A stretch of DNA of 64,000 bases from Guptibacillus hwajinpoensis (GTDB lineage Bacteria > Bacillota > Bacilli > Bacillales > Bacillaceae_O): assembly GCA_016841765.1 (NCBI GenBank), contig JAENYN010000009.1, positions 1 through 64,000 of the forward strand, in the 5' to 3' direction. How positions within the stretch are numbered: the stretch's first letter is position 1; every line of letters begins with the position of its first letter. The notes below the pieces were generated by a model. It saw nothing but the letters and a program-made list of their open reading frames with translations, was not told the origin of the DNA and made no database searches. Below, piece by piece: positions 1 to 9,661 of this stretch. The translations under genes and the position numbers were made by a program.

Positions 1-214
1 TTTTGCCTTGAATTTGTCTTCGGGACGGTAATGGACTGATAAGGGCAACTGCGTCTCTGTCTTCGCCAAAAGCCCGCGATTCGGGGAGTTTCCCTTGTAT
101 TCGCCGGGGGGGAGGCCGTTGGTTTTCACTTTGTAATCAGGACGACATGGGGTTTGTATCCCTGTTGATCGACCGGTGGAATCCTGGTAATGGGATTGTT
201 CTGCATATGTAAAG
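1..214 (-). pseudogene. Decayed N-terminal part of a short-chain dehydrogenase (yhxC-like), continues off the window edge
   Basis: Minus strand starts MQNNPITRIPPVDQQGYKP, then fragments in other frames resemble SDR N-termini (RPDYK..., EYKGN, AFGEDRDAVALISPLP). The TGGxxGIG cofactor motif is missing and stops/frameshifts interrupt. Sits next to a yhzC-like gene as yhxC does in B. subtilis. Confidence 0.45.
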
Positions 215-258
215 CCAGGTCCGCAACCTGGCTGTCTGCATGTGCTAAAAAATAAGAA

Positions 259-537
259 TCAAGTATGGAGCATCAATTTGTTATATTGGCTTGAGAGCGT
301 GATGAACGATTCATAGTTCCGGGTATCAAGTGCATGGTTGATTTTTTCTTGAAGTTTTTCTTTGCGGAAGTTGTGCAGTGACTCGTCAAGGACCATCTGG
401 ACATACACCTCAAGCGCCTTGTTTCCTTTTTGCTGGCGCTTCATTGCCTGCTGTTTCATTTTCTCTTGATATGATCTTTCATTTTGCATGAACCTCACCC
501 CAAAGTCCTTTTTGTTATTATATGTAGGTTCGGTCAA
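259..537 (-). CDS. yhzC: IDEAL-domain small protein (YhzC-like)
   Basis: C-terminal ALDTRNYESFITLSSQY resembles the IDEAL domain; adjacent to comK as in B. subtilis. Confidence 0.6.
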   Translation of the reverse strand: MTEPTYNNKKDFGVRFMQNERSYQEKMKQQAMKRQQKGNKALEVYVQMVLDESLHNFRKEKLQEKINHALDTRNYESFITLSSQYNKLMLHT

Positions 538-573
538 AAATTCAAGGATATTTTCTTATTATTCTGAAATTAA

Positions 574-1050
574 TCAAAAAGGGGCTTTTCCGGTAAGTAT
601 CAATAGGACACCGGCCGCCATAAGAATAAACGGCCAGATGGCAATGGATAAAAAGCCCTCGATTCCGATCAAGAGAAAGAAAAAAGCCGGTATAAGCGGC
701 CAGAATGGAAGCGGCGGTTCTGAACGGGCCGGTTTGCTGGCTGCCGATATGAAAAATAGTGCCAAAAATGAGAGGAACAGAAATAAAAACAGCCACGGTT
801 TGTTGTTTTTTAAACCGATTAAGCTGACGGTATCATACATAAAAAGCGAAAGGGAACAAAGAGCTGTCAGAAGAACGCCTTCATTTTGGACATATGGTGA
901 CCTGCCTGAAAAGAAATACAGCATGAGGAGACTCATGCCGGTAAGCGGCAATGGCCAGAAGGCATCGAACAGCGAAATGTTGAGAATGAAGAATAAAACA
1001 CCGGCAAGGACAAAGAGGCTTCCGGCGATGATAGGTTTTTGACCGGACAA
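574..1050 (-). CDS. Hypothetical multi-pass membrane protein
   Basis: 158 aa hydrophobic ORF, TTG start preceded by GAGGGGG. Confidence 0.6.
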   Translation of the reverse strand: MSGQKPIIAGSLFVLAGVLFFILNISLFDAFWPLPLTGMSLLMLYFFSGRSPYVQNEGVLLTALCSLSLFMYDTVSLIGLKNNKPWLFLFLFLSFLALFFISAASKPARSEPPLPFWPLIPAFFFLLIGIEGFLSIAIWPFILMAAGVLLILTGKAPF

Positions 1051-1112
1051 CTGGCTGCACCCCCTCTGTACTTATCCTATTCAGGAGGGTGCTGCGGTAG
1101 ACAACATTTTGA

Positions 1113-1589
1113 TCAGCGGGGCTTCCGGTGGGTGACTAAATATTCCTCTTTAGTGATATAGAAATCCAGTGTGGGCCTTTCACCCAATAGATTGCGGTTT
1201 TCGAGTTTATAGAAACTGACTTTCCGGTAAGGGTCACCTTCGATGTAAGGAAGTTCACCTGTCTCTTTAACATAAGCATCGACAGCTGCCTGGATCTTAT
1301 CTATTGCAATACAGATTTCGCGTTCATCTTCCTCAAAAATCTCATACGTGGCACGCGACATATAAAAATTTTTTTCGGGGATGCCGTGAAGGTAAGGGGC
1401 CAGAAGATCATAATCGATCGTGTTGTCGTCTTTGACAAGGACACTGGAATAGATTCCTTTCGGCGCGTTATCAGCAAATGCCCTGACAGCTTCCCTGACA
1501 TCCTGTAAGCTTGCATCAATGACCGGAAGCTTCTTTTCAGGCGGGGGCATGTTTCTATGCGGTTTCTTATTGCGTTTCCAGCCAAGCAT
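1113..1589 (-). CDS. Hypothetical protein (possibly DUF3939 family)
   Basis: ORF with AAGGAG about 10 nt before the internal ATG at 1589. Confidence 0.55.
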   Translation of the reverse strand: MLGWKRNKKPHRNMPPPEKKLPVIDASLQDVREAVRAFADNAPKGIYSSVLVKDDNTIDYDLLAPYLHGIPEKNFYMSRATYEIFEEDEREICIAIDKIQAAVDAYVKETGELPYIEGDPYRKVSFYKLENRNLLGERPTLDFYITKEEYLVTHRKPR

Positions 1590-1744
1590 GTGGATCACAC
1601 TCCTTTATGTATATTTTCCCCTTTTCAGAAAATTTTATCAAGTGGATGTTTGTCCTGAGAAGGAGATTGCCAAAAAAGGATTTCGGTCCGGTCATCAAGA
1701 AAACAATGGATAGGACCCTGTAGAGAATTAAAGGAGGAAGGCCA

Positions 1745-2740
1745 ATGAAAGCATTTGTTCATGAAGAGCATAAAGGGATTAACGGCATCAAACTGAAAGA
1801 AATGCCGGAACCGGAACCGAAACATGGAGAAGTGAAGGTGCACGTAAAAAGGGCGGGTCTCAATCACCGCGATCTTTTTGTTCCGTACCGGCGGGAAGAC
1901 GGGGATCCGCCTGTGGTTCTTGGATCGGACGGTGCAGGTGTGATTGCAGCCATCGGTGAAGGGGTTGAAGGCTGGAAGGAAGGGGACGAAGTCTTAATCA
2001 ATCCGGGCATCGGCTGGAAGGATAAGAGCCCGGCCCCGCCGGAAGGATTCGATATTCTCGGTGTACCGACGAACGGTACCTTTGCGGAATACACTGTTGT
2101 TCCGTCTGGTAATATTGAAAAAAAGCCTGGGTATCTCAGCTGGGATGAAGCCGGCGTGCTGCCGCTCGCAGCTCTGACAGCTTACCGTGTCCTGTTCACC
2201 AGGGGACAGGTGAAAGAGGGCGAAACGGTTTTCATACCCGGTATCGGCAGCGGTGTGGCGACATACCTGCTATTATTCGCGAAGGCGGCCGGCGCACGTG
2301 TCATCGTCACCTCCCGTAAAGAGTCCAAGTTGGAAAAAGCAAGGGAACTTGGAGCGGACCTTGCGATTAACAGTAACAGTGACTGGCAGCAAGAACTTGA
2401 AGGCGAAACGATCGACCTTGTAATTGAAAGTGTAGGTGCCGCAACATTTGACCGGTCACTCGCCCTGCTCAAAAAGGGAGGCACGATTGTCACATTCGGG
2501 GCGTCTGCCGGTGACGATGTCAAAATCAATATCCGCTCTTTTTTTTACGGCCAGTATAACCTGCTCGGCTCGACAATGGGGAGCGGTGAAGAGTTTAAGG
2601 AGATGCTGTCATTTATTGAAAAACATCAAATCAAGCCGGTGCTGGACCGGGTATTCCCACTTGAGGAAACGGCTAAAGCTTTTTCGTATATCGAGGAGGC
2701 TGAACAATTCGGAAAAGTGGGCATTAATATAGAAGGATAG
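1745..2740 (+). CDS. Zinc-type alcohol dehydrogenase / quinone oxidoreductase family (MDR superfamily)
   Basis: 331 aa; GLNHRDLFVP, LGSDGAGVIAAIGEGVEGWKEGDEV, nucleotide-binding region; strong RBS aaaggagg. Confidence 0.88.
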   Translation: MKAFVHEEHKGINGIKLKEMPEPEPKHGEVKVHVKRAGLNHRDLFVPYRREDGDPPVVLGSDGAGVIAAIGEGVEGWKEGDEVLINPGIGWKDKSPAPPEGFDILGVPTNGTFAEYTVVPSGNIEKKPGYLSWDEAGVLPLAALTAYRVLFTRGQVKEGETVFIPGIGSGVATYLLLFAKAAGARVIVTSRKESKLEKARELGADLAINSNSDWQQELEGETIDLVIESVGAATFDRSLALLKKGGTIVTFGASAGDDVKINIRSFFYGQYNLLGSTMGSGEEFKEMLSFIEKHQIKPVLDRVFPLEETAKAFSYIEEAEQFGKVGINIEG

Positions 2741-2745
2741 ACATG

Positions 2746-2772
2746 AATCCCGCCTTTTTTCAGGCGGGATTT
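2746..2772 (+). terminator. Intrinsic terminator
   Basis: AATCCCGCCT...AGGCGGGATTT hairpin just after the MDR gene. Confidence 0.75.
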
Positions 2773-2884
2773 GTTTATTTGTACATAAAAATAAAAAACA
2801 GCAAGAAAATAAACCCAGAAAATTCAGAATTTGTTAAAATAGACCTACGCTTATTATCCTGAATCGGTGAAAGGAGCGGTCTAT

Positions 2885-3403
2885 GTGGAATTAACAACAT
2901 ACCCCCTGCCCAAAAGTACATTTGAAGTGAATGTGGAAACAATGGCAGTGATAGCAGAAAAAGGTGACAGTGGTGAAATGTACACAAAAGTGATTCAGAT
3001 GGAGGAGGAATTTTCAGTTGGCATGAGGCCCCTTGCCATCATTGAAAAGAGCTGCCGATACTTTGGTTCCAGCCTGAAGGGCAGGCAGGATGGAACGAGG
3101 GAGATAACCGGCTTCACCCACAAAGCGCCGGTTGCGATTGACCCTGCAAGCGGCATCTATATGTTTCCGACACTTTCCCCTTATAAAGAAGACTGCTCAT
3201 GGCTTTCCCATTCCTTTATCAAACAGCTTGAAGCGATGGATGCGTACCGCACCAAAATCGTTTTCCTGAACGATAAGGAAGTTGTCTTGAATGTTTCCAA
3301 AGGATCATTTGAAAACCAGCTCCACCGTACGGCCCAGTTCCGTTTTCTGCTGTCGGAAAAAATTAAGTCCCTTACCCTTAGCGGAAATAAAGAATCAGGA
3401 TAA
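2885..3403 (+). CDS. comK: Competence transcription factor ComK, C-terminally short
   Basis: SCRYFGSSLKGRQDGTREITGFTHKAPVAIDP, MFPTLSPYKEDCSWLSH and SFENQLHRTAQFR match the ComK core. GTG at 2885 follows AAAGGAG. Confidence 0.85.
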   Translation: MELTTYPLPKSTFEVNVETMAVIAEKGDSGEMYTKVIQMEEEFSVGMRPLAIIEKSCRYFGSSLKGRQDGTREITGFTHKAPVAIDPASGIYMFPTLSPYKEDCSWLSHSFIKQLEAMDAYRTKIVFLNDKEVVLNVSKGSFENQLHRTAQFRFLLSEKIKSLTLSGNKESG

Positions 3404-3720
3404 CCGGAAACACTCTCTTCCGGCATCCCCTTTACTTCCCCATCGCTTTTCTTTTTCCGTGCGGAAGCGGCATAGCTTCTTCCGTTCCTCCAAATATCTT
3501 TTTCTTGAACTTGCATTTCAGGAAGTTAAGGTGAGTAGGCGGAATCTTTAATTCACCTGCCCTCTCTTTGGATAATTGGCTGAAATGATATGGGATCCAC
3601 GTTTTTGAATGAAAATATGAAAAGACGGCAGATTCCTCTTCAAATATTCCTTAACAAGCTTCTTTGTCCTCAAAGGTTTATAATGGAATAGCATATTATG
3701 AACAAGAGGAAGGAGTTTGA

Positions 3721-5412
3721 TTGATGGGTTCATTTTACATCGAAGCGCCAGGACTGCAAAACCCGGAAGAACTGAAACAACAACTTGAAGAACTGGTGCA
3801 GATACCGGTTCATTCCGCCGAGGAATTGAAGGCTGCTCTGTTAAAACAATCATCGTTTTTTGATAAAATCGAGGAATTGCTGACCGGCCATTATATCGAG
3901 TTCCAGCAAAACAATGCCGATCAGAAGGCTAAAGAACAGTTTGAACATGACCAGAAAAAGCTTTTGCCGATTCTGAAGGAATACGAAGCAAAGCTTGATG
4001 AGGCTTTTTATAACAGTCCTTACCGCGAAAAGCTGGATGTGTCCTTTGACATGCTAAGCAGGAGCAAACGGAATGCGATTGAATTGTTCCGCCGTGAAAA
4101 TATTCCGCTGGAGGTTGAGGAGGACCGGCTCAACACCCGTTATTTTGAAATAACGGGCGGAATGACTGTTACATGGAATGGTGAAGAAAAAACACTCAGC
4201 GAAATGCAAGCTTTTTTGCAAGACCCTGATCGGGAAGTACGGGAAACGGCCTGGAAAGCCATCCAGCATGAATTGTTGTCCCGTAAAGATGACTTGCAGG
4301 AAATCATGGACCGCCTCATTCAAATCAGGCAGGAAAAAGCCGGAAATGCGGGGCTTGATAATTATCGTGATTATATGTTCAAAAAGTACGAGCGGTTTTC
4401 CTATACACCGGAAGATTGCCATCGGCTTGCAGAGGCAGTGAGGGAGCATGTCGTGCCTGTAAAGGAAACACTTGATCGCGAACACCACGCCAGGCTCGGC
4501 ATTGAACCATATCGCCCCTGGGATACAGAAGCAGTCCTTCCGGGGGAGCATCCTTTAAAGCCGGTTGCTGACACGGAACAGCTCATAAGCGGCAGCATCA
4601 TGATTTTCAAGCAGCTTGATCCCGCTTTTGCACATCTGGTTGAAACGATGCATGTAAAAGGCCTGCTCGATTTGAAGAGCAGGAAAAATAAGTCTCCCGG
4701 CGGTTTTTGCTCGGAGCTTCCCGTTACCGGTCTGTCCTTCATTTTTATGAATGCGGCGAACACCCATGACGACCTCGTAACATTTCTTCATGAAATGGGA
4801 CATTGCATCCATAACGACTTGAAAAAAGATATTGAATTGACCAAATACAGGGAGACTCCAATGGAGTCATCGGAGCTTGCGAGCATGGCAATGGAATTGT
4901 TCACCATGGAATATTGGGATATGTTCTACAGCACGGAAGAGGAATTGAAACGCGCCAAACGCGAGCAGCTGGAGGGGATTATCCGCTTTTTGCCATGGGG
5001 GATCACGATTGATCAGTTCCAGCACTGGATGTATGAAAATCCCGACCACACTGCAGAGGAGCGGAACGGCAAGTTTTATGAGCTGGCCGGCAGCCTGTCA
5101 GCCAGTGCAGTCGATTGGACAGGGTATGATGAAGAATTGCGCAACCGGTGGCTGAGGCAGCTTCATATTTTTGAAGTGCCGTTCTATTATATCGAGTATG
5201 TAATCGCCCAGCTCGGCGCTCTCCAGCTATACCGGCTGTTCAAGGAGGATAAGCCGGCTGCGCTATCCGGCTACCGCAAAGCTCTGGCGCTCGGCAATTC
5301 TGTTTCTCTGCAGGAAGTGTACGAAGCTGCCGGAATCCGCTTTGATTTCTCTTCCGGCATGGTGAAGGATCTTATGGCATTTCTGCAGGATGAACTTTCG
5401 TCACTTTCATGA
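3721..5412 (+). CDS. M3 family oligoendopeptidase
   Basis: 563 aa; zinc motif FLHEMGHCIH and downstream E region typical of M3 peptidases. Confidence 0.9.
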   Translation: MMGSFYIEAPGLQNPEELKQQLEELVQIPVHSAEELKAALLKQSSFFDKIEELLTGHYIEFQQNNADQKAKEQFEHDQKKLLPILKEYEAKLDEAFYNSPYREKLDVSFDMLSRSKRNAIELFRRENIPLEVEEDRLNTRYFEITGGMTVTWNGEEKTLSEMQAFLQDPDREVRETAWKAIQHELLSRKDDLQEIMDRLIQIRQEKAGNAGLDNYRDYMFKKYERFSYTPEDCHRLAEAVREHVVPVKETLDREHHARLGIEPYRPWDTEAVLPGEHPLKPVADTEQLISGSIMIFKQLDPAFAHLVETMHVKGLLDLKSRKNKSPGGFCSELPVTGLSFIFMNAANTHDDLVTFLHEMGHCIHNDLKKDIELTKYRETPMESSELASMAMELFTMEYWDMFYSTEEELKRAKREQLEGIIRFLPWGITIDQFQHWMYENPDHTAEERNGKFYELAGSLSASAVDWTGYDEELRNRWLRQLHIFEVPFYYIEYVIAQLGALQLYRLFKEDKPAALSGYRKALALGNSVSLQEVYEAAGIRFDFSSGMVKDLMAFLQDELSSLS

Positions 5413-5465
5413 TTTTTTATCGATGGCCTCTTTTCACACCTGGCTGCCTTACAGCAGACGGGCAA

Positions 5466-5852
5466 TCAGTGTGACGAGAGGTTTTTTTGTTTTGCAGCGA
5501 CGGCTGCCGATAAATAGTGGCGCAGGAGATCTTCCACGTTACTGCGGATTCGGGGATTGAAATAGTTATGTATTTCCTCACGGCCATTGTACACAAACGT
5601 GTAGCTTGTGAAAGCTTCGTCACGTTCACCCGCAAATACTTTCCATCTCCGTTTGTTCATTTCGAATTTGGTATCGCGTAAATCCTGGCGGGCACGAAGT
5701 ATCGCGGCTTCAATCAGTTCCAGGTAGGGCTTTTTCAGTTTGAACGGACTCATCTCCACTTGCCGCATATCCAAATTCAGCACTTTTACCGCCATCGGCA
5801 AAAAAATGTACTGTTCAAATAGTTTCCGGTCCTCATCTGGAATATGAAGCAT
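5466..5852 (-). CDS. yhjD: YhjD-like hypothetical protein
   Basis: About 128 aa ORF in the yhjD position between comK and yhjE/sipV; RBS GGAG before ATG at 5852. Confidence 0.55.
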   Translation of the reverse strand: MLHIPDEDRKLFEQYIFLPMAVKVLNLDMRQVEMSPFKLKKPYLELIEAAILRARQDLRDTKFEMNKRRWKVFAGERDEAFTSYTFVYNGREEIHNYFNPRIRSNVEDLLRHYLSAAVAAKQKNLSSH

Positions 5853-5973
5853 GTGCAGCACTCTCCTCTGGAAGCGAACGTTTGTTTGGTTTCATTATAC
5901 GCAGGAAATGGAACGGTATGCAACCTGATTCTTTTTACAGGGAAGGCCGCCCTCTGTCCTATTCCATATAAAA

Positions 5974-5999
5974 AGCGCATTCCCCAAGGGGAATGCGCT
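5974..5999 (-). terminator. Intrinsic terminator for the HxlR gene
   Basis: AGCGCATTCCCC-ttgg-GGAATGCGCT followed by TTTTTAT on the minus strand. Confidence 0.8.
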
Positions 6000-6034
6000 G
6001 TTATTATGCCGTTTATCCATAAAAATATTTCAGA

Positions 6035-6346
6035 TCACTGTACCCAGTCTTCAGCCCAGCTCTGGATCGCCGTCATCACCGGTTGAAGGGCTTTCCCCTT
6101 TTCAGTCAACTGGTATTCGATCCGAACCGGCGTATCAGGGAACACTTTCCGAACGATAATACCTGATGCCTCCAATTGTTTCAGACGATCTACGAGCATT
6201 TTATCACTCATGTTCGGTATATATTCAGATATATCTTTGAAGCGTTTTGGCGAATCGAGCAGAACATTGATGATCAGCCCGGTCCAGCGCCTCCCGAGTA
6301 TTTCGAATGCTGTTTCAAACTTCGGACATAACTGGATCTGCTGCAT
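6035..6346 (-). CDS. HxlR-family winged-helix transcriptional regulator
   Basis: CPKFETAFEILGRRWTGLIINVLLDSPKRFKDISEYIPNMSDKMLVDRLKQLEASGI is a classic HxlR profile; ATG at 6346 preceded by AGGGGGTG. Confidence 0.88.
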   Translation of the reverse strand: MQQIQLCPKFETAFEILGRRWTGLIINVLLDSPKRFKDISEYIPNMSDKMLVDRLKQLEASGIIVRKVFPDTPVRIEYQLTEKGKALQPVMTAIQSWAEDWVQ

Positions 6347-6590
6347 GAAACCACCCCCTGTATGGATCCCCGAAAATTTTGACCGCTTGCATGCATCTCT
6401 GTTCCTTTTCTCTAGTATAAAAAAAGTTTTCAAATGGAACATTATGTTTTTAAGTAAAGTTGTGATGAAAAAAGGAATTTTTTTGTAGGGTTCAAGATGT
6501 CCGCAAGATGGGAATGTACAACATAATATAGTACACTTTAAGTAGACAGGGTAACCGGCTCAGCAGCCAATTTGCGAGGGGAAATGAGCA

Positions 6591-7217
6591 ATGAATTTTG
6601 ATATGGAATGGCTAAAAGAGTATTTCACAATTGAACACATGACTGAGATGTTAGGTGAATATCGGGCGCTCGGACCGCTTCCGGGAATATTGCTGCCGAT
6701 GATCGAAGCCTTTCTTCCGATTTTCCCCCTCGTTTTATTTGTCATGGCCAATGCAGCCGCTTTCGGTTTATGGAAAGGATTTATCTTATCGTGGTCCGGT
6801 GCGGTACTTGGGGCCTTGCTCGTCTTTATTATCATCCGCAAGCTCGGGCAGCAGCGTTTTTTCCGCTTCATTCGCAGGCACCCGCAGGTTCAGAAGCTGA
6901 TGAACTGGCTTGATAGGCATGGGTTTGGCCCGCTGTTCCTCCTGCTGTGCTTTCCTTTTTCCCCTTCTGCTGTCATCAATGTCGTAGCGGGGCTGTCACG
7001 AATAAGCACTTATCAATTTTTGTTGGCCGTTATGCTCGGAAAAGTGGTGATGATCTTCACAATTTCATATATTGGTTATGATATCATGTCGTGGATCCGC
7101 AATCCGGCCAAATCCGTTATCATCCTCATTTCCATCGCGCTGCTGTGGCTGATCGGCAAAAGGATTGAAAGAAGACTGCAAAAAAAAGTGAAGGCCAGGA
7201 CCGATCACTCTTCCTGA
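6591..7217 (+). CDS. yhjE: TVP38/TMEM64 (VTT-domain) membrane protein, YhjE-like
   Basis: LPGILLPMIEAFLPIFPLVLFVMANAAAFG; FPFSPSAVINVVAGLSRI; located directly before sipV. Confidence 0.8.
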   Translation: MNFDMEWLKEYFTIEHMTEMLGEYRALGPLPGILLPMIEAFLPIFPLVLFVMANAAAFGLWKGFILSWSGAVLGALLVFIIIRKLGQQRFFRFIRRHPQVQKLMNWLDRHGFGPLFLLLCFPFSPSAVINVVAGLSRISTYQFLLAVMLGKVVMIFTISYIGYDIMSWIRNPAKSVIILISIALLWLIGKRIERRLQKKVKARTDHSS

Positions 7218-7328
7218 TCCTGTCAAAATTTCAGCGTTTATGTCATTTCTCGGGAAATAATCCGGGTAAATTGTCAGATAAATCTGTACACTGTTATACT
7301 TGTCATAGGGAGTAAAACAGGGAAAAGG

Positions 7329-7886
7329 ATGCTGGTTCGATTGAAAGAGAAGAACAATTTTCACTGGATAAGGACAATTGTACTGGCTATCATTGTGGCC
7401 TTCATTTTTCGAATGTTCTTTTTCACAAGCTACATCGTGGAAGGGGAATCCATGTTCCCGACGCTCGAAGACGGCAACTTGCTCATTGTGAATAAAATAG
7501 AGTACCGCATTGATGAAATCGACCGTTTTGATGTCATAGTATTCCATGCAAATGAAACAGATGATTATGTGAAAAGGGTCATCGGGCTGCCGGGAGATGA
7601 AATAGCTTATCGGGACGATGTGCTTTATATAAATGGCGAGGCATACAAAGAACCTTATCTGCAGGAAAATAAAAAAGAGCTATTTTCCGGGCAGTTGACC
7701 GGAAGCTTTACGCTTGAAGAATTGACAGGTTTTGAAAAGGTGCCGGAGGGCCATCTGTTTGTCATAGGCGACAACCGGCGAGGAAGCCATGACAGCAGGC
7801 ATTTCGGTTTCATTCCGGAAGAGCAGGTGGTCGGAAAGGTCAATCTCCGCTATTGGCCGGTGGAGCAATGGGCTGTTACCTTTTAA
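7329..7886 (+). CDS. sipV: Type I signal peptidase
   Basis: VEGESMFPTL (Ser nucleophile), KRVIGLPGDE (Lys), GDNRRGSHDSRHFG. Confidence 0.9.
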   Translation: MLVRLKEKNNFHWIRTIVLAIIVAFIFRMFFFTSYIVEGESMFPTLEDGNLLIVNKIEYRIDEIDRFDVIVFHANETDDYVKRVIGLPGDEIAYRDDVLYINGEAYKEPYLQENKKELFSGQLTGSFTLEELTGFEKVPEGHLFVIGDNRRGSHDSRHFGFIPEEQVVGKVNLRYWPVEQWAVTF

Positions 7887-7902
7887 CGTATTTCCGAAAG
7901 AA

Positions 7903-8187
7903 GTCTCCCTCTTCAAGTGTGAAGGCGCAGCCCAACGGTAAGGGGGAGATGAATCGCCTTCGGACAAAAGGTGGATTACTTGCCGCCTTGAATGTCCGAC
8001 TGTTCGCGAGCAAGTTGAATTAGATGAAGAATTACTTGGGTACGAGTTCCAAAACCCTTATCCTCTTTGTACGTATCCTGGAAAACATAATACAACGGGC
8101 TGCATTAAGTCGTTAAAGGCCTGATACATAAGCATTTGTCTTTCCTGGAACTGAACCCGTCAATCCCATATATGGGTTGGCTTTTTT
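7903..8187 (+). ncRNA. Candidate structured noncoding RNA or 3' UTR with pseudoknot and terminator
   Basis: TCTCCCTCTT pairs AAGGGGGAGA, GAAGGCG pairs CGCCTTC in a crossing arrangement, ACTTGC/GCAAGT, and GGGT..AGTTCCA/TGGAACT..ACCC, then a hairpin plus TTTTTT. Confidence 0.45.
8161..8187 (+). terminator. Intrinsic terminator
   Basis: CAATCCCATATATGGGTTGG followed by CTTTTTTA. Confidence 0.65.
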
Positions 8188-8222
8188 ATAATGGAGCATT
8201 ACAGTTAAGCATAGCCATACAA

Positions 8223-8261
8223 AGACAGAACGCCTTGACTTGGTATCCAGGCGTTCTGTCT
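8223..8261 (-). terminator. Long inverted repeat, probable terminator of the antiporter gene
   Basis: AGACAGAACGCCT / AGGCGTTCTGTCT, perfect 13 bp arms. Confidence 0.65.
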
Positions 8262-8304
8262 GCGTTGTTTTAATATTGTCTTCGGTTTTTGCGATATAGC
8301 TTAT

Positions 8305-9471
8305 CTATATATCGGCAGATTCCGTTTCCGTGTTTGCGTTTTTAAAAAACGTTTCTGTCAGCTTCGGGGCCAGCATGAACACAAGCATTCCGATAAATGC
8401 AGCGGCCAGAATATAGATCCCTGTAAAAATTTGCAGTGTCCCTGTTGCTAGTCCGGCGATGATGACAGAAAACTCCCCGCGCGGAGTAAGGGAAAAACCG
8501 GCGAGTGCGGCCTCCCTTTTTTCAAGTCCGTACCATTGCCCTCCGAAGTAACCAACAATGACTTTATATAGAATCCCCCAGAGAAGCAAAACGGCCAGAA
8601 GACCAATGGAAGGTACGCTGTCAGTAAACTCCATGGACATTCCGAAATGCAGGAAAAAAAACGGCAGAAACAGATTTCTGACTGGCATCATAGCACGCTT
8701 GACCAGCCTTTTCACCTTTAAATCAGCCAATATCATGCCTGCCAGGAAAGCACCGATGATTTCAGAAAGCCCGAGCAGGACAGCGACACCGCCATAAGCG
8801 AGTGCGCTGCCGACAACTAACAGGATGAAAGCATCATCGGTAACAATGCGCTTGACATACGGTTGAGCCCATTTAAACATAACTTTACTGAGAATGAATG
8901 CACCTGCTGCCAATCCGGCAATTTTCACAAAAATGAGCACAAAGTCAAGTGGTGTAAAAGATTTGCCGGACATACCGATTAAAACGGTGACGAGCACCGG
9001 TGCGACAAGATCTTCAAATATGAGCAGGGACAGCATGAATTCCGATTCCCTGTTTTGCAGCCTGTCCGAGTGTTCAAGCAGTTTTGCGGTAATGGACGAA
9101 CTGGTCGCATATACAATCCCCCCGATGATCAGGGCCGGGAAAAAATCGAGCCCGAACAGGTAGGCGACAAACGTGGTGATGACGATTCCGAAAAAGGCGT
9201 CGAGTGTCCCCGCTTTCCAAACCCTTTTAATGTTATCAGCAAAATGTTCAACATTATAGCGCATGCCAAGGAGGAAAAACAGCAAAATCATGCCGATTTC
9301 TCCAGCCACTTTAATGGCTTCCGATTCATGGATGAAAAAAGATAAACCGATTCCAAGCAGCACATATAGTACGATGTCCGGTACGCTTAATAATTTTATT
9401 CCGATGAAGCCTGACAGGGCCAGGGCGAGTAAGATAAGTCCAACAACGAGCGGCAAGTTCACATAGTTCAA
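8305..9471 (-). CDS. CPA2-type cation:proton antiporter (KefB-like membrane domain)
   Basis: 388 aa multi-pass; GEIGMILLFFLLGMRY, ATSSSITAKLLEHSDRLQNRESEFMLSLLIFEDL, SLTPRGEFSVIIAG. Confidence 0.85.
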   Translation of the reverse strand: MNYVNLPLVVGLILLALALSGFIGIKLLSVPDIVLYVLLGIGLSFFIHESEAIKVAGEIGMILLFFLLGMRYNVEHFADNIKRVWKAGTLDAFFGIVITTFVAYLFGLDFFPALIIGGIVYATSSSITAKLLEHSDRLQNRESEFMLSLLIFEDLVAPVLVTVLIGMSGKSFTPLDFVLIFVKIAGLAAGAFILSKVMFKWAQPYVKRIVTDDAFILLVVGSALAYGGVAVLLGLSEIIGAFLAGMILADLKVKRLVKRAMMPVRNLFLPFFFLHFGMSMEFTDSVPSIGLLAVLLLWGILYKVIVGYFGGQWYGLEKREAALAGFSLTPRGEFSVIIAGLATGTLQIFTGIYILAAAFIGMLVFMLAPKLTETFFKNANTETESADI

Positions 9472-9661
9472 TCCTTCCTGAGGTTCTTATAATGTCTTTC
9501 CTTTATTCCCCGGCTCAGGATTATTCACTCCTGTTTTTTTAAAAGATGGTGACATCCATAAAATGACAGAAATGAAAAATAGTAATAAGACTGATTGAGA
9601 GGATTTTCACGCAGCATCACGAACACTACTTTATAGAAATATAGAGCAGGGGGGTTATGAC

